DNA of 14,378 nucleotides from DASPKW01 sp038244055 (GTDB lineage: Bacteria; Planctomycetota; Phycisphaerae; Tepidisphaerales; Tepidisphaeraceae). The stretch's first letter is position 1. Each line of letters begins with the position of its first letter. Of the stretch, positions 7,111-12,537 are shown piece after piece. The notes beneath the pieces are model-generated. The model did no database searches. It was not told the origin of the DNA and saw nothing but the letters and a program-made list of their open reading frames with translations. Made by a program: the position numbers and the translations under genes. The stretch lies in assembly GCA_038244055.1 (NCBI GenBank), contig JBBRTW010000158.1:1-14378 (forward strand), in the 5' to 3' direction.

Positions 7111-9390
7111 TCACTGCCCCTCTCCATACGTCGTGATATCCGGCAGGATATCGATCGCGATGTTGATCCCATCGGGCAGGGCGCGGTACGGGTTGTAGCG
7201 GATGTTGAGGTGGCCGTAGCCGCCTTCGGGCATGGGCGTGGTGACATCCGTGCTCGCATCCGATGGGCCGAACCATCCCTGGGTGGTGTTGCCCGCGCCG
7301 TCGCCGGTGACGATGATCGAGCCATCCACATAGCTCGAGCCGCGAATGTCGATATTGCCCGCCACCACCACGCCGACCAGCGTCGAGGGCGCCTGCGAGG
7401 GATCGGTGAACGAGCCCATCTCGATATTGGTCTGCGGGCAGACCATCGTGGCCGTTTGGTCGGCGGTGTTGTTGAAGAGCGTAGCGCCGGTGAATTCCCA
7501 CGAGTTGGAGAAATGCGTGTAGGCCGTCGGAACATCGGAGGCAACCGGGCCATTGATCACGCAATTGTTGAAGCGCAGGTTGTTTCCATCATCGAACCCC
7601 TTCGAATTGGTGGTCGACAGCGCCGTGCTGGAACTGAATGACCCGGATTTCATCCGCTGCGACCAGGTCATCCCATCGGAGGCCGAGGTGGTGGTCTGAT
7701 TGCTGGCATTCTTGATGGCCGTGGTCAGCTCGACGTAGGTGACGCCTTCGAATGTGCAGCCATCGAACATCGCGTTGAGACCCTTGGGAATTCGCACGTT
7801 CCGGAACTTGACGTTCTTAAACACCGGCCGGACGTAGGTCGCCTGCCAGGAGGTCGATCCGAAAGGTGTATGCTCGGTGGCATTGGCCTGGGAGATGTTC
7901 GTCCCGGTGGCCTTCTTGTTAGATGCCAGCGGCGCGTTGGCGGCGTCAAAGTCGGCTTTGAGAACGATATCGCCAACCGCGAAGGTGGTATTGCCCTTGG
8001 CGGTGACCTGCATGACCTGCGTATCGGTGGCCGAAAGGACCCGGTTCTCCAGGATCAGGGGCGTCGCATTGGTGACGTTTCCTTTGGTGGTCACCGTCGT
8101 TCCGTTTTCCGGGCCGGTTTTGGCGCGAAATGTGGAGGTATCGAAGTTGGTGGGTGAAAGATCGAAAATATCCGTGGGATCCACGCCGAACTTGATGGCC
8201 GGATCGATCGCCCCATCATCCGCCTGGATCGGCCCCTGGATGTAATCGGAGATCTTCCCGGAGCTGCCCAGACTCGTGCTCCACGCGTTGGCTGTGCTGG
8301 CCAGCGAAATCTGCCCGCGCACCTTGGTGTAGGCATCGCGATTATCGATCATGCCATCCTGGTAGCCGGCGCGGGTGGAGTCGCCCGCGTACATCGGCGC
8401 GCCCAGCGAGTCCATCGCGGTAAACAAATCGGTGTCGTACAGCTTGCTGGTCGCGGGGTTGGTGAATTCCGCCTTGCTGATCGCCTTGTCGCCGTTCTTG
8501 TCGAATTCCTTCAGGAAAATGTCGTATTCATCGATGTAGGAGTCGCCGTTGTAGTCGGTGTACCCGGCGGTCGTTGCGGCCGCCATTTCCGTGGGATTGA
8601 AAACGGAGATCCGGTTGTCGTAGCCGATGTGATGCGCCCCCAGGAACGTATTGAAGTTGTCGATCTTGGTCTGCAGTGCGGCCGTCAGGTGCCGGAAATC
8701 CGAGAGCTGCAAAATCGGCGGATACTTGTTGGGCGTGGTCATCGCGATCGGCCCTTCGACGATCGTATTGCGGCCGATCTGGATCGGCACCTTGCCGACA
8801 ATCGCGAACTTCACCTTCTTATCGATCTTGAAATCCATGAACACGGTGCGGGTTGCGTTGCCGTAAGTGCCCGTCGAAGTGACGCGAACGTAGCGCTTGT
8901 CGAGGGTATCCGATGCGCCGATCGGATGCTGGCGGACGGCGATCGTGAACTTCCCCTGGGCCGAGTCGGTCGAGATCGCGGTGGAAGTCAGGTTGGTGCC
9001 ATCCCAGTTCACCGTCCGCTCCGCCGGCGTCATCATCAGCGCGAAATCGTTGGTGACGGCCGTGCGAATCGAAGGCCACAGCGTATCGGCCACCGAGGAG
9101 GTGATATTGCCGATCGTCGTCTTCGGGCGGGCCATTTTCGTAAACCGCCAGGCCATCCAGCGCAGCCCCGATTCGGCCGAGGCGCGGGCTTTATCGGCAT
9201 CGGTGAGATTGTCGGCCGTCTGCACGTTCATGGAGGCCATCGTGAACATGGCCGTGCCCAGCGTCACAAACAGCAGCAGGTAGAGCATCGCCAGCACCGC
9301 CGCCGCGCCGCGCCGCCGCCGAAATAGCGCAACGACACACCGCCCGCGCGAGCCGGCCACACAAACAACAGATAAGCATCGGAGAGGCAT
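7111..9390 (-). CDS. Large PilX/GspK-like pilin-related protein with EF-hand insert
   Basis: The protein is 759 residues from the ATG at 9390, chosen because GAGGA (9397-9401) is six bases upstream; an in-frame ATG at 9408 has no ribosome site. R24-R27 and G28 precede a hydrophobic helix (about 29-51) without Glu at +5, as in GspK/PilX. A helical segment rich in Ala and charged residues follows (to about 85). Residues 279-290 (D279, N281, D283, Y285, D287, D290) and 297-308 (D297, N299, D301, S305, E308) are two textbook EF-hand calcium loops, and a degenerate third sits at about 345-352. The C-terminal part (about 515-690) has short repeating 'F.NV.F.NV.IP.G' and 'F.GC.F.GV' patterns suggestive of a parallel beta-helix. 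It is far longer than PilX (about 170-200) or GspK (about 320). It probably caps or decorates the fibre; its exact function is unknown. Confidence 0.78.
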   Translation of the reverse strand: MPLRCLSVVCVAGSRGRCVVALFRRRRGAAAVLAMLYLLLFVTLGTAMFTMASMNVQTADNLTDADKARASAESGLRWMAWRFTKMARPKTTIGNITSSVADTLWPSIRTAVTNDFALMMTPAERTVNWDGTNLTSTAISTDSAQGKFTIAVRQHPIGASDTLDKRYVRVTSTGTYGNATRTVFMDFKIDKKVKFAIVGKVPIQIGRNTIVEGPIAMTTPNKYPPILQLSDFRHLTAALQTKIDNFNTFLGAHHIGYDNRISVFNPTEMAAATTAGYTDYNGDSYIDEYDIFLKEFDKNGDKAISKAEFTNPATSKLYDTDLFTAMDSLGAPMYAGDSTRAGYQDGMIDNRDAYTKVRGQISLASTANAWSTSLGSSGKISDYIQGPIQADDGAIDPAIKFGVDPTDIFDLSPTNFDTSTFRAKTGPENGTTVTTKGNVTNATPLILENRVLSATDTQVMQVTAKGNTTFAVGDIVLKADFDAANAPLASNKKATGTNISQANATEHTPFGSTSWQATYVRPVFKNVKFRNVRIPKGLNAMFDGCTFEGVTYVELTTAIKNASNQTTTSASDGMTWSQRMKSGSFSSSTALSTTNSKGFDDGNNLRFNNCVINGPVASDVPTAYTHFSNSWEFTGATLFNNTADQTATMVCPQTNIEMGSFTDPSQAPSTLVGVVVAGNIDIRGSSYVDGSIIVTGDGAGNTTQGWFGPSDASTDVTTPMPEGGYGHLNIRYNPYRALPDGINIAIDILPDITTYGEGQ
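8467..8556 (-). other. Coding region of paired EF-hand calcium-binding loops
   Basis: Bases 8521-8556 encode D-Y-N-G-D-S-Y-I-D-E-Y-D and bases 8467-8502 encode D-K-N-G-D-K-A-I-S-K-A-E. Both match the 12-residue EF-hand loop: acidic or Asn at 1, 3, 5; Gly at 4; hydrophobic at 8; Asp or Ser at 9; Asp or Glu at 12. They are separated by six residues. That is shorter than the usual linker in a classic paired EF-hand domain, and closer to extended dockerin-like or 'excalibur'-style loops. Confidence 0.75.
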
Positions 9391-9396
9391 GACAAA

Positions 9397-9401
9397 TCCT
9401 C
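9397..9401 (-). promoter_or_regulatory. Ribosome binding site deciding the PilX-like start
   Basis: GAGGA on the - strand lies six bases before the ATG at 9390. It lies inside the longer reading from ATG 9408, which has no such site, so the shorter protein is preferred. Confidence 0.65.
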
Positions 9402-9457
9402 GATTCATTCAAATTCCGACGCGATTCGGCGACGCGCCTCACCCTGGCGGATGGCGC

Positions 9458-10015
9458 TCATTCGACACGGATCCACCTGGTTCGATAAATCTCCACAAAC
9501 GGCGAAGAAACAGTCTTGCGATGCAGCACCCGCACCAGCACCCGCGCCGCGCCCGTGTACGTCGTCTTGGGAATATCCGGCGAGGCCGGATTGGTATTGG
9601 AGTTCAGCTTGTTGCTGTAGACCGGCCAGACCGAAACCACCTGCTCGTAATTCGGCAAGCCCGCAATCGGCTTGCGAAGCGAATCGATCGGCGGGTTGAA
9701 AGTCTGACCATCGAAATCATCGACATCATCGTAAGTCGCCAGCACTTGCCCCGGCTCAGCGCCGAAATAGGTCTTGCCGTAGGCCGGATCGGTGAACGAA
9801 AGCCCCGCCATCGTCTCCTGGATATTCTCCGCCAGAAGCATCGCCGTGGTCATTGAAGCGGCCGCCGAATTCTGTCTGGAACAGGCCGCCAGGAGGTTCA
9901 TCGACCCCAGCACGCCCACTCCAACAATCACCACCGCCAGCATGGCTTCGAGTAGCGTGAACGCACGGCGATTTCGTCGATTTCGGCCGGCCGGAATGGA
10001 GACTATGCAAGCCAT
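9458..10015 (-). CDS. PilV/GspI-like minor pilin (prepilin)
   Basis: The protein is 185 residues from the ATG at 10015. The 18-residue basic leader (R11, R13, R14, R16, R17) ends in A18, then F-T-L-L-E-A with Glu at +5 (E23) and a hydrophobic helix 'MLAVVIVGVGVLGSMNLLAA' (about 25-44). This is a classic type IV prepilin start, except that Ala rather than Gly precedes the cleavage site. The rest matches the PilV/GspI group in length: an alpha-helical spine with 'AENIQETMAGL', then a beta-rich head. The start is open to question: a TTG at 10036 has GGAGG five bases upstream and would add seven residues, while the ATG has no clear site. It follows pilC after a 55-base spacer that contains no repeat array. 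Confidence 0.82.
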   Translation of the reverse strand: MACIVSIPAGRNRRNRRAFTLLEAMLAVVIVGVGVLGSMNLLAACSRQNSAAASMTTAMLLAENIQETMAGLSFTDPAYGKTYFGAEPGQVLATYDDVDDFDGQTFNPPIDSLRKPIAGLPNYEQVVSVWPVYSNKLNSNTNPASPDIPKTTYTGAARVLVRVLHRKTVSSPFVEIYRTRWIRVE

Positions 10016-10041
10016 CGTTAAAGATATCCAATTCAACCGGG

Positions 10042-10046
10042 CCTCC
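10042..10046 (-). promoter_or_regulatory. Strong ribosome site before an alternative TTG start of the PilV-like gene
   Basis: GGAGG on the - strand is five bases before TTG 10036. If used, the minor pilin would have a 25-residue leader instead of 18. The mature protein would be unchanged because cleavage is downstream of both starts. Confidence 0.45.
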
Positions 10047-10070
10047 GTCAAATGCCCGGCTTAACAAACG

Positions 10071-11291
10071 TTATTTGACAATGCTGCTCAACTTGAAGAT
10101 CGGCAGGATGATCGACATGGCGATGAAACCGACCACCGAGCCCATGAGCACGATCATCAGGGGCTCGATCATGGCCGTAACGCCCTTGATTACCGCTTTC
10201 AGCTCGCGCGCATAAAACTCCGACACCTCATCCAGCACCTCGCCCAGCTTACCGGACTCTTCGCCCGCGCTGATCATCTGCGTTACCGAACGCGGGAGCA
10301 GCGGGTTCTTATTCAGCGGCGTGGAGATCTTTTTGCCCTGCTTGACGGCCGTGTAGACCGATCGCCACATGCGGCGGTAGATCACGTTGCCGCTGATCTC
10401 GGCGGTGATTCCGAGCGTATCCAGGATCGGCACGCCCGCGTTGATGAGCTGGCCCATCGTATGCAGACTGCGCGAAATGTAGAGCGCGCGGAAGAGCTTC
10501 TTGAACAATGGCACCGTCAATTTCGTCTTATCCCACCAGACCCGACCCCAATCCGTGCGGATCATCATGATAAATCCCCAGATGCCCGCCCCGATCCCCA
10601 GCAGCAACAGATACCAGTAGTTGACCATGAAACTCGAAAGCGCCATCAGCATTTTCGTCGGCAGGGGCAGGACATCTTCTTTCCCCTGGAAGATGACCAG
10701 AAAGCGCGGCAGGACGAACGTGAGCAGGAAGATCGTCGTGCCCACCGCCATCGTGCCGATGATGCCGGGATAGATCATGGCCCCGCGCACCATGCTGGTG
10801 GTCTCGATCTGCTGCGTCAGATAACCGGCCACCCGGTCCAGCATTTTCGAGAACCCGCCCGACAATTCCGACGCCTTCACCATGTTGATGTAGAGCGGCG
10901 AAAACGTCTTGGGGTAGCGCAGCAGGGCCTCGGAAAACTGCTTGCCCCCTTCCACATCGCGCTTCATCTGCACGAGCATCGCCTTGAATTTCGGATTCTG
11001 AACCTGCTCTGAAATCCCTTCGATCGCCTGGCGAATCGAAATGCCCGCGCGGATCATGACCGCGAGCTGCGCCGTGAACGCCTGCACATCCTTCGCGCCA
11101 GGCCCGAAGCTGAAATTCAAATTCGCCAGCGAAAACCCCTTCTTCTTACCCTCCTCGATCGGCGCCAATGCGAGAATGTACTCCCCGCGCCCGCGCAGAT
11201 CCTTCGAGGCGGCCGCGAGATTGGCCGCGCTCAGGATCCCGGCCGATACCTTGCCGGCCGCGTTCTTCGATTCGTAGCGATACGTGGGCAT
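10071..11291 (-). CDS. pilC: PilC/GspF inner-membrane platform protein
   Basis: The protein is 406 residues from the ATG at 11291, the usual family size of about 400. It starts 'MPTYRYESKNAAGKVSAG', the typical PilC/GspF opening. A longer reading from a TTG at 11339 would only add translated repeat sequence and is rejected. Two T2SSF domains are present, at about 73-196 and 274-397. Each has the family pattern: 'QLAVMIRAGISIRQAIEGI' and 'TMGQLINAGVPILDTLGI', later 'SGGFSKMLDRVAGYL' and 'SGKLGEVLDEVSEFY'. Membrane helices are at about 176-199, 222-244 and 377-398. The protein is the platform turned by the PilB and PilT ATPases to add or remove pilin subunits. No clear ribosome site is visible; the spacer upstream is a repeat hairpin, so translation may depend on pilT upstream. 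Confidence 0.95.
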   Translation of the reverse strand: MPTYRYESKNAAGKVSAGILSAANLAAASKDLRGRGEYILALAPIEEGKKKGFSLANLNFSFGPGAKDVQAFTAQLAVMIRAGISIRQAIEGISEQVQNPKFKAMLVQMKRDVEGGKQFSEALLRYPKTFSPLYINMVKASELSGGFSKMLDRVAGYLTQQIETTSMVRGAMIYPGIIGTMAVGTTIFLLTFVLPRFLVIFQGKEDVLPLPTKMLMALSSFMVNYWYLLLLGIGAGIWGFIMMIRTDWGRVWWDKTKLTVPLFKKLFRALYISRSLHTMGQLINAGVPILDTLGITAEISGNVIYRRMWRSVYTAVKQGKKISTPLNKNPLLPRSVTQMISAGEESGKLGEVLDEVSEFYARELKAVIKGVTAMIEPLMIVLMGSVVGFIAMSIILPIFKLSSIVK

Positions 11292-11296
11292 GTATT

Positions 11297-11381
11297 GCAG
11301 TAGGCGGTAGGCGGTAGGCGGTAAGCAGAAGTCGGACAAGCCGCATCTTCTGCCTACTGCCTACTGCCCACTGCCCACTCT
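11297..11381. repeat. Paired inverted 7-base arrays (large hairpin) in the pilT-pilC spacer
   Basis: The left arm is five tandem heptamers: GCAGTAG (11297-11303), GCGGTAG (11304-11310), GCGGTAG (11311-11317), GCGGTAA (11318-11324) and GCAGAAG (11325-11331). The right arm is five more: CTTCTGC (11347-11353), CTACTGC (11354-11360), CTACTGC (11361-11367), CCACTGC (11368-11374) and CCACTCT (11375-11381). The arms are reverse complements, perfect at the inner unit and with scattered mismatches and G-U pairs outward. They surround a 15-base loop (11332-11346). The structure takes up nearly the whole 92-base spacer. Confidence 0.93.
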
Positions 11382-11383
11382 CC

Positions 11384-12442
11384 TTAAGCTGCCAGACTCC
11401 GGTCCAGTTTCTCGGGATACGCGGCCTGGGCGATGGCTTCCTCGCGCGTGATGTAACCGTTGACGAACAACTGCTTGATCGAATCATCCAGCGACTGCAT
11501 CCCCAGCGCGCGGCTGGTGGCGATGATGTTGGGGATTTCAAAAATGCGATTCTCGCGGATGCAGTTTCGCACCGCGGGCGTGCAGAGCATGATCTCCACC
11601 GCCGGCACCATGCCCGGCTGGTCGATCCGCTTGAAGAGCGTCTGCGACAAAACCGCCTGCAAGGTATTGGCCAGCATCGAGCGAATCTGGTTCTGCTGAT
11701 CGGATGGGTAGATATCGATGATGCGCTCGATGGTCTGGGGGGCGTTGACCGTATGCAGCGTGCTGAAGACCAGGTGGCCCGTTTCCGCCGCGGTAATCGC
11801 GGCCGCCGTCGTCTCCAGATCGCGCATTTCACCGACCAGGATCACATCGGGGTCCTGCCGCAGGGCATGGCGCAGGCCTGATTCGAACGAGGGGCAGTCG
11901 TTGCCGATCTCGCGCTGCTCGATGCACGATTTATTGGACACGAACGCGTACTCGATCGGGTCTTCCACCGTGATAATGTGCCCGGGCTCGCGGCGGTTGA
12001 TGGAATCGACCATGGCGGCCAGAGTCGTCGATTTGCCCGAGCCGGTCGGCCCGGTCACCAGGATCAAGCCACGCGGCAGGTACGTCAGCTTGTTGACGAT
12101 CTCAGGCAGGAAGAGCTGCTCGATCTGCCGCACCTTGTCGTTGATCGTGCGGAAGGAGAGCGCGATCGTGTTACGCTGGTAGTGGGCATTGACGCGGAAG
12201 CGGCTTACCCCTGGAATCTCGTAGGAAAAATCCGCATCCCGAAGCGTTTCAAAGCCCGCCCATCTTTTTTCGGGTAGAATCTCCTTGAGGAGCCGGCCGA
12301 CTCCTTCCGGAGTCACGATCGGGAAATCGCTGGCCTGCATGACCGTATGAATGCGGAACAAGGGCGGCGCGCCCACGTTGATGTGAACGTCCGAAGCCTT
12401 GTTCGAAACGGCCGCCCGAAGAATGTCGTTGATCAAGCTCAT
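11384..12442 (-). CDS. pilT: PilT twitching-motility / pilus retraction ATPase
   Basis: The protein is 352 residues, normal for PilT. It has an N-terminal PAS-like domain (about 1-100), then the RecA-like ATPase: Walker A 'GPTGSGKST' (131-139), Asp box 'TVEDPIE' (158-164), Walker B 'DPDVILVGE' (198-206) and His box 'ETGHLVFSTLHT' (220-231). The C-terminal 'AVRNCIRE' (290-297) matches the AIRNLIRE motif that marks true retraction ATPases and is absent from PilB and GspE. It lacks the tetracysteine motif. Its presence argues for a fibre that retracts, not only a secretion pump. The ATG at 12442 has only a GGA eight bases upstream (12451-12453), and that GGA is supplied by the first unit of the repeat array in the spacer. 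It lies 95 bases downstream of pilB. Confidence 0.97.
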   Translation of the reverse strand: MSLINDILRAAVSNKASDVHINVGAPPLFRIHTVMQASDFPIVTPEGVGRLLKEILPEKRWAGFETLRDADFSYEIPGVSRFRVNAHYQRNTIALSFRTINDKVRQIEQLFLPEIVNKLTYLPRGLILVTGPTGSGKSTTLAAMVDSINRREPGHIITVEDPIEYAFVSNKSCIEQREIGNDCPSFESGLRHALRQDPDVILVGEMRDLETTAAAITAAETGHLVFSTLHTVNAPQTIERIIDIYPSDQQNQIRSMLANTLQAVLSQTLFKRIDQPGMVPAVEIMLCTPAVRNCIRENRIFEIPNIIATSRALGMQSLDDSIKQLFVNGYITREEAIAQAAYPEKLDRSLAA

Positions 12443-12447
12443 TAAAG

Positions 12448-12489
12448 TCGTCCGGTGTCAGTTGTCCGTTGCGAGTCGTCCGTTATCAG
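12448..12489. repeat. 7-base tandem array (TTGTCCG type) in the pilB-pilT spacer
   Basis: Six contiguous heptamers on the + strand: TCGTCCG (12448-12454), GTGTCAG (12455-12461), TTGTCCG (12462-12468), TTGCGAG (12469-12475), TCGTCCG (12476-12482) and TTATCAG (12483-12489). The unit differs from the neighbouring array, but the 7-base phase is kept. It begins five bases upstream of the pilT ATG. Confidence 0.8.
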
Positions 12490-12500
12490 GCCAATCTTCG

Positions 12501-12535
12501 ATTCATCCTTCATCCTTCTGCCTTCATCCTCCCGC
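12501..12535. repeat. 7-base tandem array (CTTCATC type) in the pilB-pilT spacer
   Basis: Five heptamers: ATTCATC (12501-12507), CTTCATC (12508-12514), CTTCTGC (12515-12521), CTTCATC (12522-12528) and the decayed CTCCCGC (12529-12535). It ends two bases from the pilB stop codon. The units ATTCATC and CTTCTGC are identical to units in the arrays at 7072-7099 and 11347-11353. Confidence 0.88.
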
Positions 12536-12537
12536 CG

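Noticed and set aside
6952..7641. 229-residue + strand reading over the pilin genes
   Set aside because: It crosses the repeat spacer and includes translated repeats ('HHSSFI'). It is opposite two supported reverse genes.
8629..9327. 232-residue + strand reading inside the PilX-like gene
   Set aside because: Arg/His/Gly-rich shadow frame without domain or ribosome site.
11292..11339. N-terminal extension of PilC from a TTG
   Set aside because: The extra 16 residues are only the translated heptamer array; the family start is at 'MPTYRYES'.
11297..11381. Rho-independent terminator between pilT and pilC
   Set aside because: The stem is long but made of tandem units, and no T-run follows on the transcribed strand.
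11297..12535. CRISPR array
   Set aside because: Repeats are 7 bases, directly tandem and without spacers, and there are no cas genes.
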